Notes under the pieces: generated by a model | Database searches by the model: none | What the model was told of the DNA's origin: nothing | Seen by the model: only the letters and a program-made list of their open reading frames with translations | Program-made: the position numbers and the translations under genes | Shown here: positions 9,511-17,316 of the stretch, piece by piece | How the letters are laid out: every line of letters starts with the position of its first letter | Numbering within the stretch: the first letter of the stretch is position 1 | Assembly (NCBI GenBank): GCA_964411985.1 | Contig: CAYPNF010000011.1 | Location: 128,471 to 192,470 of the forward strand | Reading direction: 5' to 3' | DNA from: CAYPNF01 sp964411985 | GTDB taxonomy: Bacteria; Verrucomicrobiota; Verrucomicrobiia; Limisphaerales; J093 | DNA: 64,000 bases

Positions 9511-9656
9511 CTCTGCAACACTCGGGCGCACTATAGGACCGCGCTTACAGAATTCAATAAGCACTTTTGGCCGGGGCGACGGACGCCTTCGGCAACGCAG
9601 GTTCTTCTGGGCGAGTTGAGATTCCATGGGTACACTCACTTCGTCGATTATTCTGC

Positions 9657-10508
9657 ATGAGATGGCACGCACGCCGGTTCGAGTTCCGGTTCCCCCGCCC
9701 GATGGCGGTCATGGGAATCCTCAATGTGACCCCGGATTCATTCTGGGACGGTGGCCGTTTTGCCGATTGCCACGCTGCGGTAGGCAGGGCGCATGCGCTG
9801 GTTCAGGAAGGTGCGGAGATCATCGATATCGGGGGTGAATCCACCCGCCCGGGCGCCGAACCGCTGCCTGTGGAGGAGGAGCTGCGCAGGGTCCTGCCGG
9901 TGATTGGAGCCCTCGCTGGCAGAATTCCAGCAGTCCTTTCGATCGATACTCGAAAAGTGGAGGTGGCGCGGGCTGCGCTGGCCGCAGGCGTCAGCATCGT
10001 GAACGATGTTGCTGCCAACCGCGACGATCCCGCCATGTGGCGATTGGTGGCCGAGACCGGTGCCGGCTACGTCTGCATGCACTCCCAGGGCACACCCCAG
10101 ACCATGCAGCAACATCCTTTCTACCAGGAGGTGGTGGCAGAAGTCGCCGGCTTCTTCCAAACCAGGCTTGCCGCCATGGAGAACTTCGGGGTCGATCCCG
10201 AGCAAGTGGTGCTGGACGTGGGGATCGGGTTCGGAAAGAACGTTTCCCATAATTTGGAATTGATCGCCAATCTGAATTCCTTTACAAAACTGCAGCGTCC
10301 GCTTCTTTTGGGCGTCTCGAGAAAGTCGTTCATCGGCAAGCTTTTTCAGGTGGGGGTGGAGGCGCGATTGCCCGGCTCTCTGGCCTGTGCCTGCTGGGCG
10401 GCCCAGGCCGGGGTGGCGTTCCTTCGCACTCACGACGTCGATGCAACCCGGCAGGCGGTGCGAACCCTTGAGATGCTGGAGAAGCACCATACATGCTCTA
10501 CTGGCTAA
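9657..10508 (+). CDS. folP: Dihydropteroate synthase
   Basis: FolP condenses p-aminobenzoate with 6-hydroxymethyl-dihydropterin diphosphate in folate synthesis. The product starting at ATG 9657 is 283 residues; the frame continues upstream to 9567 but the extra part is unlike the family. TIM-barrel motifs are complete: MGILNVTPDSFWDGG, DIGGESTRPGA, SIDTRKVEVA, SIVNDVAA, VCMHSQGTP, LDVGIGFGK and LLGVSRKSFIG. The 3' end overlaps the cdaA start by 16 bases, so the two are very likely co-transcribed. Confidence 0.96.
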   Translation: MRWHARRFEFRFPRPMAVMGILNVTPDSFWDGGRFADCHAAVGRAHALVQEGAEIIDIGGESTRPGAEPLPVEEELRRVLPVIGALAGRIPAVLSIDTRKVEVARAALAAGVSIVNDVAANRDDPAMWRLVAETGAGYVCMHSQGTPQTMQQHPFYQEVVAEVAGFFQTRLAAMENFGVDPEQVVLDVGIGFGKNVSHNLELIANLNSFTKLQRPLLLGVSRKSFIGKLFQVGVEARLPGSLACACWAAQAGVAFLRTHDVDATRQAVRTLEMLEKHHTCSTG

Positions 10509-11344
10509 ACGAAATCTGGCGGCCCCTGTTGGAGATCACCATCCTTGCGGTGGGGATCTACTACGCTATTATTTTCGTACGCGGCACCCGCGGCGCATCG
10601 GTGGTCATCGGTTTCCTCCTCCTGCTCCTCGCTATGACCGGGGTGACCGTCGTCCTGAATTTGGAGGTCCTACGATATCTCCTCCAAAACTTCCTCGCTT
10701 TCCTCGCCCTCGCCGTCTTGGTCCTCTTTCAGCCGGAACTCCGGCGTTTCCTTGGCGAGTTGGGGAACCTTCCCTGGTTCTCCAGCGCCCGGGAACAGCG
10801 TGAGAATATTGAGGTTCTCATCACCGCGGTGGAGCGTCTCTCCGATGTCCGGATCGGCATGCTCGTGGCCATCCAGCAGGGCATCGACCTCCAGGAAGTG
10901 GTCGAATCCGGCATTCCAGTGAATTGTGAAGCCACTCCCGAGATGCTGGAGACCATCTTCTTTCCTAATAATGCTGTCCACGACGGCGGGGTCATTATCA
11001 ACGGCGACCGGATTACTCAGGCCGCGTGCATCTTTCCACTGACTCAGCGCCAGGACCTCAGCGCTTCGCTGGGTACCCGCCACCGAGCCGCTATCGGCCT
11101 GACCGATGAAACGGATGCCGTCGTCATTGCGGTATCCGAGGAAACGGGGGCGGTTTCCTATGCCTACAAAGGGCAGTTGGTCCGCGGCGTAACCATCCAG
11201 GAACTCCGCGCCTTCCTGACCTCGGTCTTGGTGCGTTCCGCCCAGGCCCGCACCGCCTTCGACTGGTTAAAACAGGCTCTGTATGGAAGCCTCACTACCC
11301 CCAATGGCACAGGCAAGTTGCCGACGGACTCCAAGAACGAGTAG
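10493..11344 (+). CDS. cdaA: Membrane diadenylate cyclase CdaA, with DGG in place of DGA
   Basis: CdaA (DacA) makes cyclic di-AMP from two ATP. The 283-residue product has three N-terminal membrane helices (to about residue 85), a short coiled segment, and a DAC domain. The ATP-binding motif TRHRAA (R196-H197-R198) is intact. The other signature motif, normally DGA, reads D164-G165-G166 (HDGGVII); the catalytic Asp is kept but Ala is replaced by Gly. It sits in the classic order cdaA-cdaR-glmM found in Firmicutes, here behind folP. C-di-AMP usually controls potassium and osmolyte transport and wall homeostasis; those targets are not seen in this window. Confidence 0.94.
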   Translation: MLYWLNEIWRPLLEITILAVGIYYAIIFVRGTRGASVVIGFLLLLLAMTGVTVVLNLEVLRYLLQNFLAFLALAVLVLFQPELRRFLGELGNLPWFSSAREQRENIEVLITAVERLSDVRIGMLVAIQQGIDLQEVVESGIPVNCEATPEMLETIFFPNNAVHDGGVIINGDRITQAACIFPLTQRQDLSASLGTRHRAAIGLTDETDAVVIAVSEETGAVSYAYKGQLVRGVTIQELRAFLTSVLVRSAQARTAFDWLKQALYGSLTTPNGTGKLPTDSKNE

Positions 11345-11349
11345 CGACC

Positions 11350-11781
11350 ATGGCTTTTCCTTTCCCATCCCTGATCACGCACAATCTCCCGTGGAAACTG
11401 GTCTCCCTGCTCACCGCCGTGTTGGTTTGGCTGGCAATCTCGGGTGGTGACGGCGAATTGCGCTCGGCCAATCACCGCACCATCAAAAACCGTACTCTTG
11501 CTGTCATGACCTTGCCTTCGGACAGCCGGGTCTTTCGCGTGGAGCCGGCCCAGGTCGAACTTAGGGTATCCGGTCCGGTTCGCCGAATCTACAACCTGGG
11601 TGACTCCGATGTTCAGGTCTTTGTTCACTTAGCCGATGCCAGCTTCCTCGGTAGCCAACCGGTCCGAGTGCAGGCCAGCGTGCCGCCTGGGATCTTGATC
11701 GACTCCATAACCCCCTCCGAGGTTGTGGTCCATGTTCTGACGAACCGCCTGAACAATCTTCCCTCCCACGGAGGGCGTTAG
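11350..11781 (+). CDS. cdaR: YbbR-domain regulator of CdaA (CdaR-like, single domain)
   Basis: The product is 143 residues: one N-terminal membrane anchor (KLVSLLTAVLVWLAISG) followed by a single YbbR-like beta domain (VEPAQVELRVSGP, VRVQASVPPG, ITPSEVVVHV). Firmicute CdaR normally has three or four YbbR domains, so this is a short form. CdaR is known to bind CdaA and alter its activity. The gene begins 5 bases after the cdaA stop and ends 7 bases before glmM, which supports the same role here. The short C-terminal tail beyond the domain looks disordered. Confidence 0.85.
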   Translation: MAFPFPSLITHNLPWKLVSLLTAVLVWLAISGGDGELRSANHRTIKNRTLAVMTLPSDSRVFRVEPAQVELRVSGPVRRIYNLGDSDVQVFVHLADASFLGSQPVRVQASVPPGILIDSITPSEVVVHVLTNRLNNLPSHGGR

Positions 11782-11788
11782 CCATACC

Positions 11789-13171
11789 ATGAAAAATCGA
11801 AAGCGAATCTTTGGAACCGATGGAGTGCGTGGCACCGCCAACATCGAGCCGGTCACGGCGGAGACGGCTCTGAAGTTGGGAAGAGCCGCCGCCCACGTGT
11901 TCAAGACCCTCGAAAGCCACGCCCGCGGGAAGGGACGGCACCGGATCGTGATTGGCAAGGATACCCGGCTTTCCGGGTACATGCTCGAAAACGCCCTCTC
12001 ATCAGGCATCCTCTCCATGGGGGTGGATGTCCTCTTCATCGGCCCGTTGCCCACCCCCGGTGTTGCCTACGTGACTCGCAGCTTGCGCGCTGATGCCGGC
12101 ATCGTCATCACCGCTTCGCACAATCCTTACGACGACAACGGCATCAAGTTTTTCCGCGCTGACGGCTATAAACTGGATGATGCTATCGAAACGAGGATTG
12201 AGGAACTGGTTTTTAGCGGTGCCATCGAGAGTATCCGCCCGGTCGCAAGCGAAGTGGGGAAAGCCATTCGCATCGACGACGCCCTTGGACGGTATATCGA
12301 GTATGCCAAGGCCTCTTTTCCCAAAGGAATGACGCTGGACGGCATCCGGGTGGTGGTGGATTGCGCCAACGGTGCCGCCTATAAGTCGACCCCCTGCGTC
12401 TTGAGGGAGCTGGGTGCGGACGTGATCGTCTACGGAAATACCCCCGATGGTACGAACATCAACAAGAATTGTGGTTCGATCCACCCGGAGGAGTTGTGCC
12501 GCAAGGTTGTAGAACATCGGGCACAACTCGGAATTGCCCACGATGGCGATGCGGACCGAGTTCTCCTCTGTGACGAGCAGGGGAAACTGGTGGATGGCGA
12601 TGACATTCTGGCGATCACCGGTCTGGACATGCTGGCGGAAGGCATTCTTGCAGAGAAGACGATTGTTGCCACCGTGATGAGCAACGCTGGTCTGGCTGTG
12701 GCCATCGAAGAAGCCGGCGGACGCCTGATCCGCACCGATGTCGGTGACAAGAACGTCATCGATGAGATGCTGCGGAACGGGTACCGGGTCGGAGGAGAGC
12801 AGAGCGGACACATGATTTTCCGGGATCATTCCTCGACGGGGGACGGGTTGGTGGCGGCGCTGCAGGTGCTTCGCATCATGAAAGTCAGGAACGCCCTGCT
12901 GTCGCAGATCTCCCTTTGCTGGACTCGTTTTCCCCAGTTGGTGACCAATGTCCGTGTGAAGGAAAAGGTGCCGTTCGAAAAGCTGAAGGATGTGACGGAC
13001 CTGGTCAAAAAAGCGGAGGCCGAGCTCAAGACGGAGGGGGGGAGAGTCCTCTTGCGCTATTCTGGCACGGAGCCCAAAGCCCGTTTGCTGCTCGAGGGAC
13101 GAACCAAAGAACCGTTGCAGCGGTGGAACGAGGCGATCTGCCAATCCATCAAAGACCAGATCGGCGCGTAA
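11789..13171 (+). CDS. glmM: Phosphoglucosamine mutase
   Basis: GlmM converts glucosamine-6-phosphate to glucosamine-1-phosphate on the way to UDP-GlcNAc for peptidoglycan. The 460-residue product has FGTDGVRG, the phosphoserine loop TASHNPYDDNG (S110), the metal loop DGDADR (from D252), the sugar loop GGEQSGHMI and the phosphate-binding RYSGTEPKARL. It closes the folP-cdaA-cdaR-glmM run. In Gram-positive bacteria CdaA can bind and inhibit GlmM, so this adjacency may reflect a physical complex (inference). Confidence 0.97.
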   Translation: MKNRKRIFGTDGVRGTANIEPVTAETALKLGRAAAHVFKTLESHARGKGRHRIVIGKDTRLSGYMLENALSSGILSMGVDVLFIGPLPTPGVAYVTRSLRADAGIVITASHNPYDDNGIKFFRADGYKLDDAIETRIEELVFSGAIESIRPVASEVGKAIRIDDALGRYIEYAKASFPKGMTLDGIRVVVDCANGAAYKSTPCVLRELGADVIVYGNTPDGTNINKNCGSIHPEELCRKVVEHRAQLGIAHDGDADRVLLCDEQGKLVDGDDILAITGLDMLAEGILAEKTIVATVMSNAGLAVAIEEAGGRLIRTDVGDKNVIDEMLRNGYRVGGEQSGHMIFRDHSSTGDGLVAALQVLRIMKVRNALLSQISLCWTRFPQLVTNVRVKEKVPFEKLKDVTDLVKKAEAELKTEGGRVLLRYSGTEPKARLLLEGRTKEPLQRWNEAICQSIKDQIGA

Positions 13172-13213
13172 ACACCAGCTTGCGCGCCTGCCGGCCTGCG
13201 TTATCTTGGGACG

Positions 13214-14227
13214 ATGAATATTCAAGCCTTCGCTGCCGCCGCTCCAGGGGCCAAACTGGAACCTTTTGAGTTCAATCCGGGTCCGCTTGGCGAGGAACAG
13301 GTGGAAGTTCAGGTGAACCACTGTGGGGTGTGCCACTCGGACCTTTCGATGCTCGACAACGAGTGGCACATGTCGAGCTACCCTCTTGTGCCCGGCCACG
13401 AGGCGGTGGGGACCGTCGCCGCCGTGGGGGACAAGGTAAAGGGAGTGCGTGTCGGTCAGCGGGTGGGCGTCGGCTGGTTTTCCGCGAGTTGCATGGCTTG
13501 CCCCCAATGTCTCACTGGTAATCACAATCTGTGCGGCCACGGCGAACAGACCATTGTCAACCGCCACGGCGGCTTCGCCGACCGGGTGCGTTGTCACTGG
13601 GCATGGGCCGTCCCTTTGCCCGACCGGTTGGATGTCACTGCGGTCGGGCCCCTTTTCTGCGGGGGTATTACCGTGTTTGCCCCCATCCTTCAATGCGGTG
13701 TCCTGCCCACCGACCGGGTGGGGGTGATTGGCATCGGAGGTCTAGGTCACCTTGCCCTTCAATTCTTGAGTAAGTGGGGGTGTGAAGTCATCGCCTTTAC
13801 TTCCAGCGAATCCAAACGCCGCGAAGCCCTGAGCCTGGGCGCGCATGACGTGGTGAGTTCGAACGACCCGGCCGCCATGAAGAAGCTGAGCGGATCGCTC
13901 AACTTCATTCTTTCTACCGTCAACGTTCCTTTGGCCTGGGACTCCATCTTGGGCTGCCTTGCCCCGAAAGGCAGGCTCCACCTGGTGGGTGCGGTTCTGG
14001 AGCCGATTCCTGTCTCCGCTTTTGGCCTGATTGCCGCGAGCAAGTCCATCTCGGGGTCTCCACTTGGCAGTCCTGCGACGGTGGCTACCATGCTTCAGTT
14101 CTGCGCCCGCCATCAAATCCACCCCACCGTCGAGCACTTCCCTCTTTCACGGGTCAACGAAGCGATGGATCATCTCCGAGCCGGAAAGGCCCGATATCGG
14201 ATTGTGTTGGATAACGACTTTCGTTGA
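13214..14227 (+). CDS. Zinc-dependent alcohol dehydrogenase / aldehyde reductase (YahK/CAD type)
   Basis: A 337-residue medium-chain dehydrogenase. Catalytic zinc ligands are in CGVCHSDL and PGHEAVG; the structural zinc site is CMACPQCLTGNHNLC; the Rossmann motif is GIGGLGHLALQ. After the second strand the sequence is FTSSESKRREA, with no acidic residue and several Ser/Lys/Arg, which usually indicates NADPH. The closest subfamily by motif is the cinnamyl alcohol dehydrogenase/YahK/Ahr group, broad reductases of aldehydes. It lies 42 bases after glmM and may be read with it, but no functional link is obvious. Confidence 0.92.
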   Translation: MNIQAFAAAAPGAKLEPFEFNPGPLGEEQVEVQVNHCGVCHSDLSMLDNEWHMSSYPLVPGHEAVGTVAAVGDKVKGVRVGQRVGVGWFSASCMACPQCLTGNHNLCGHGEQTIVNRHGGFADRVRCHWAWAVPLPDRLDVTAVGPLFCGGITVFAPILQCGVLPTDRVGVIGIGGLGHLALQFLSKWGCEVIAFTSSESKRREALSLGAHDVVSSNDPAAMKKLSGSLNFILSTVNVPLAWDSILGCLAPKGRLHLVGAVLEPIPVSAFGLIAASKSISGSPLGSPATVATMLQFCARHQIHPTVEHFPLSRVNEAMDHLRAGKARYRIVLDNDFR

Positions 14228-14263
14228 TTGCCACGAAGCCAGGGCTGTTGCCCCACCAGGCAC

Positions 14264-14313
14264 GGAATCCTTCCGTGAAGCCGGATGCTGAGGGAGTTCT
14301 CAGCTTGGATTCC
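14264..14313. terminator. Nested inverted repeat between convergent genes
   Basis: Outer arms ggaatcc (14264-14270) and ggattcc (14307-14313) enclose a hairpin gctgag/ctcagc (14287-14304). It lies between the dehydrogenase and the convergent pseudopilin gene. There is no clear T run, so termination by this element is only suggested by position. Confidence 0.4.
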
Positions 14314-15066
14314 CTATGGTGACTCCAGTCCCAGTAGCAAAGGAGTCGGTATTTGGCCCACTTTGGCGGAAGCCAAGCGACTGTCAATGGACCCTGCCAC
14401 AGGCGGTATGGACTCGATATGATGGTCCCCAAAGACAGCGGTCACACGCCCTTGGTGCCGAAAGTGGGCTGTGGCTTCATTCGTGCTCAGATAGTAGAAC
14501 TCTTCGAGCATCGGATTCGAGGCTGAGGCAGGAGGCTGGAACGTGTTGATTTGCGCTGCATCCCCGAGGAAAACCAGGCGCGACGGCGACGGGAACTGGT
14601 TCATATTCACCGCCGGGGCGGTTGCCAGGGCGGACAACCGCAGATTGTAGCCGTATCCATACGCAGATCCCGAGGCCTTCAGCTTGAAACCAGCGGCCCG
14701 GGTGTTGAGGGAAGGGCACGATTCAACTCCGCGGCCCCCCAGGTAAGGGTAAAGGGCGCCTTGGGTTGCATCAAAGCGCCGCCCTCCTTCCGCACCCCTT
14801 TCCAGCCAGCCAAACCAGTAGAGATCACCCCCGTTGGTGGAGGCTCCCCGATACCGGAAACAGTGTCCCCCATTGTCATCCCAGTACAACTGCCCTGCCA
14901 AGCCTAACTGTCGCAGGTTGCTCGTACAGCGAGCCTGGTGGGCAGCGGACTTGCACCGCGCCAGCGAAGGCAACAGGAGCGATGCCAGAACTCCCAGGAT
15001 CGCGATGACCACCAGCAGCTCGATGAGTGTGAAGCCGCCGGTGTTAATGGATCTTCTCAAGCTCAC
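14314..15066 (-). CDS. Type II secretion/type IV pseudopilin-like protein
   Basis: The start is GTG 15066, overlapping the stop of the preceding gene as GTGA; a longer frame exists but lacks family features. The 250-residue product opens with a short basic leader and then GFTLIELLVVIAILG, the prepilin peptidase site (cleavage after Gly, Glu at +5). A globular domain follows with CTSNLRQLG, YWDDNGG and near the end HQGRVTAVFGDHH, a degenerate form of the H-x9-DG pattern of planctomycete/verrucomicrobial pseudopilins. It is probably processed and assembled as a minor pilin or stays as an inner-membrane protein. Coupling to the secreted protein, both downstream of a cobalamin riboswitch, suggests the two act together. 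Confidence 0.82.
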   Translation of the reverse strand: MSLRRSINTGGFTLIELLVVIAILGVLASLLLPSLARCKSAAHQARCTSNLRQLGLAGQLYWDDNGGHCFRYRGASTNGGDLYWFGWLERGAEGGRRFDATQGALYPYLGGRGVESCPSLNTRAAGFKLKASGSAYGYGYNLRLSALATAPAVNMNQFPSPSRLVFLGDAAQINTFQPPASASNPMLEEFYYLSTNEATAHFRHQGRVTAVFGDHHIESIPPVAGSIDSRLASAKVGQIPTPLLLGLESP

Positions 15067-16088
15067 GGTTTGGTAAGGACAACCCGATAGTACGACCCCC
15101 GCGACCCTCCCGCTCTGGCGTCCATCAGGGTCAGTGCATCTCCGGTCCCAGGTGTGGAAGTGCTGGCGGATTCCCACTGACCTAGCACGTCAGAGGCTTC
15201 CAGGGTATAGGTCCAGCCCTCGCTACTGGGAAACTCCACCCCCCATTTGCCTTCCACTTGTCTAAGGGAGATCCATGGAGCAGGCGATGCCGGTGTCGTG
15301 AGGGTGAGATCATCAAGGATGCCGTGCGCTAAGACGGAGCCCCCCCAGACCGGATCCTGACCTTCGTCACTGTAACTCATCACGGCGATCGAATCGACCC
15401 GAAAATCGAAACCTTCGGGAACCACTGCATCCTGGATGGGGCCGAAGGCCTCCCCATTGCGGGTGATGATGGTTGTTAGGGTGTGATTGGTGGCTTGGTA
15501 ACCCATCACCACATGGAAGAGATCCTTTGTCGTCAATTCCAGCGGAAACGTGAATCCGGTTGCGAACTGAAGGTTGCTGGAGATGATGGTTGGAGATACG
15601 GTGGCCCCGAAGCCCGAGTCAGGGAAGTAGTCCAATTCCACCAGGTTCCACGCGTTGGTGCCCGAGCCGCGGAGAAAGCCCGGAACTGTGGCTGAGCGCA
15701 GCTCGAGGAGGCCTAGCGCTATCTGAAACATGCCAGCTTTGTTGGTATTCACACCTAGTTGGATATCCTGCAAGGTGAGATCGAACTTCAGCTCAAAACT
15801 GTCGGATCGGGACAGCACGGTGCCAATCGGGCGATAGAAATAGCTGTTGGGCCGGCGACTGTCCCAGGTGATGTGCAGCTTGCCGGTTGCCGCATCCCAT
15901 GTGAAAAGGTCGGCCTGCCCGAAGGTCTTCCAGCCCGAGGACAGCGGATCTGAATTGAAATCCTCCCGGTAGGTCACGGGGGAGGGCGGAGCCCCTGCGG
16001 TTAGGATGGCAGAGGCGGCGAAGTGGCTCAGAGAGAGGGCCAGCAGCGCCCGGCTAAGCGGAACGGCGATTTTCGGCACGGACTTCAT
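15063..16088 (-). CDS. Secreted beta-sandwich protein of unknown function behind a B12 riboswitch
   Basis: I recognise no named family. The 341-residue product has a signal peptide (basic start, LSRALLALSLSHFAASAILTAG) and then a lectin/LamG-like run of beta strands (YREDFNSDPLSSGWKTFGQA, LHITWDSRRPNSYFYRP, FELKFDLTLQDI). The last 48 residues match the tail module seen on other secreted proteins here (YTLEASDVLGQW ... YYRVVLTKP). The GTGA overlap with the pseudopilin gene shows a two-gene unit. The 5' leader of about 250 bases carries a cobalamin aptamer, so expression is predicted to rise when B12 is scarce. A part in corrinoid capture at the surface is an inference from regulation only. Confidence 0.7.
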   Translation of the reverse strand: MKSVPKIAVPLSRALLALSLSHFAASAILTAGAPPSPVTYREDFNSDPLSSGWKTFGQADLFTWDAATGKLHITWDSRRPNSYFYRPIGTVLSRSDSFELKFDLTLQDIQLGVNTNKAGMFQIALGLLELRSATVPGFLRGSGTNAWNLVELDYFPDSGFGATVSPTIISSNLQFATGFTFPLELTTKDLFHVVMGYQATNHTLTTIITRNGEAFGPIQDAVVPEGFDFRVDSIAVMSYSDEGQDPVWGGSVLAHGILDDLTLTTPASPAPWISLRQVEGKWGVEFPSSEGWTYTLEASDVLGQWESASTSTPGTGDALTLMDARAGGSRGSYYRVVLTKP

Positions 16089-16258
16089 ATGTCTTCATTT
16101 CGATTGGCTTCCGCCAGGGAAGCTAGTTCTGGTCGGCGGGGTTAACCGCGGTTCTGATAGAGACCAGCTCGGAGCCGAAGACAAGGAATCGGAGGGTGCC
16201 GAAACGACAAAGCCTTCAGACCCCGACAAGACGGCGAATGAAGGCATTCTGTCACCTG

Positions 16259-16329
16259 CCTCGAATACTGTTCGAGGGGCTAGCCTCATCCTTCTCTTGA
16301 ACGGAGAAGTTGATCCCGCATAGGCGGGA
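16259..16329 (-). promoter_or_regulatory. Three hairpins in the leader after the B12 aptamer
   Basis: Between the aptamer and the coding start lie three perfect or near-perfect stems: tcccgc/gcggga (16314-16329), cttctc/gagaag (16291-16309) and cctcgaa/ttcgagg (16259-16277). None has a T run on the minus strand, so they do not look like a simple intrinsic terminator. They may form the expression platform or be ordinary leader structure. Confidence 0.4.
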
Positions 16330-16334
16330 CCTGA

Positions 16335-16520
16335 CGAGCACAGCTTTAGCGGTATCCTGACTGCAGGCCTCAAACCTCGCTCCCGCCTTCCCATCCCGCA
16401 CATGCGGTATAGTGGCCGTGGGAGTCTGTAGCCCGACACAGTGGCGTAACCGTCCCCGATTCTCACGGGGTTCCCGAAACAAAAGCCGTGTTTCGCAACC
16501 GTACCCGCCTGATGCCGGTA
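16335..16520 (-). promoter_or_regulatory. Cobalamin (B12) riboswitch
   Basis: Read on the minus strand, conserved landmarks of the RF00174 aptamer appear in the right order. The P4-P5 region reads gggaaccccgtgagaatcgg (around 16454-16475), then the B12 box GCCACTGT (16445-16438), AGACTCCC (16427-16420), a second GCCACT (16416-16411), GGGAAGG followed by CGGGAGCGAGG (from 16392), and a 3' GTCAGGATACC (about 16362-16352) matching the usual GTCAGGAGACC segment. It points to the secreted protein starting at 16088, after a leader of about 250 bases. It is divergent from the ABC exporter, whose start is about 65 bases upstream. Confidence 0.88.
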
Positions 16521-16590
16521 CAGTTGACAATTCAAAGAACCATCGCTTTCCTAGACTCTTGCTCCAGGAAAGCCAAGCTCAAACCAGAAA

Positions 16591-17316
16591 ATGATCGAAC
16601 TTGAGGGACTGACAAAGCTGTACGACCGCTTTGTGGCGGTGAAGGAACTTGGTTTCGTCGTGCGGCCGGGGGAGATCATGGGACTGGTGGGGCCCAACGG
16701 GGCCGGCAAGACCACTACCCTGCGCTGCCTCTCCGGGGTGATCCCCCCCACGCAAGGCACCATCCGTATCGTTGGCCAAGACCTGAGAGCCAACCCCTTG
16801 GAAGCCAAAAAGCGCCTCGCCTACTTCCCCGACGAACCCCGACTGTTCGATTATCTGACCGTCCACCAGCACTTGAACTTCGTCGCCCGCCTTTACCAAG
16901 TCGCGGATTGGCAGGGGACTGCCGAGGGGTTGCTGGGGGAATTGGAGCTGACGGACAAACGGCACAGCCTCCCTTCCGAGCTTTCCCGCGGCATGAAGCA
17001 GAAACTCGCCATCGCTTGTGGCTTGCTGCATCGGCCTCAGGCCATCTTTTTTGACGAGCCGCTCACGGGGCTCGACCCCGTCGGGATGCGGAAGATGAAG
17101 GATACCATCAGGCGCCTGGCCTTGGAAGGTTCCGCCATTATTCTGAGTTCGCACCTCCTCTACCTGGTGGAGGAGATCTGTACACACCTCCTAATTCTCA
17201 AGCAAGGTGAGAAGGTGGCTCATGGGTCCCTGGAGGAAGTCAGAGCCAGGTTTGCTCACCAGACTGCGGAGAACAGCCTGGAAGAGGTCTTCTTTCGCGC
17301 GACTGGGCACCTATGA
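16591..17316 (+). CDS. ABC transporter ATP-binding protein
   Basis: A 241-residue ATPase with Walker A GPNGAGKTT, a Q-loop region near FPDEPRL, signature LSRGMKQK, Walker B AIFFDEP, D-loop GLDP and the switch His in SSHLL. The layout and short C-terminal tail fit the ABC-2 exporter class (DRI/Ccm/Nod type). Its stop overlaps the start of the membrane subunit as ATGA, so the two form one transporter. The substrate is not evident. Confidence 0.93.
   Translation: MIELEGLTKLYDRFVAVKELGFVVRPGEIMGLVGPNGAGKTTTLRCLSGVIPPTQGTIRIVGQDLRANPLEAKKRLAYFPDEPRLFDYLTVHQHLNFVARLYQVADWQGTAEGLLGELELTDKRHSLPSELSRGMKQKLAIACGLLHRPQAIFFDEPLTGLDPVGMRKMKDTIRRLALEGSAIILSSHLLYLVEEICTHLLILKQGEKVAHGSLEEVRARFAHQTAENSLEEVFFRATGHL

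Noticed and set aside
12002..13693. A 563-codon frame antisense to glmM and the dehydrogenase
   Set aside because: It spans two well-supported genes on the other strand and is a by-product of high-GC codon use.
16095..16535. A 146-codon open frame on the minus strand upstream of the B12-controlled gene
   Set aside because: It is the riboswitch and its leader read as protein: composition is odd, and the conserved RNA motifs explain the sequence.
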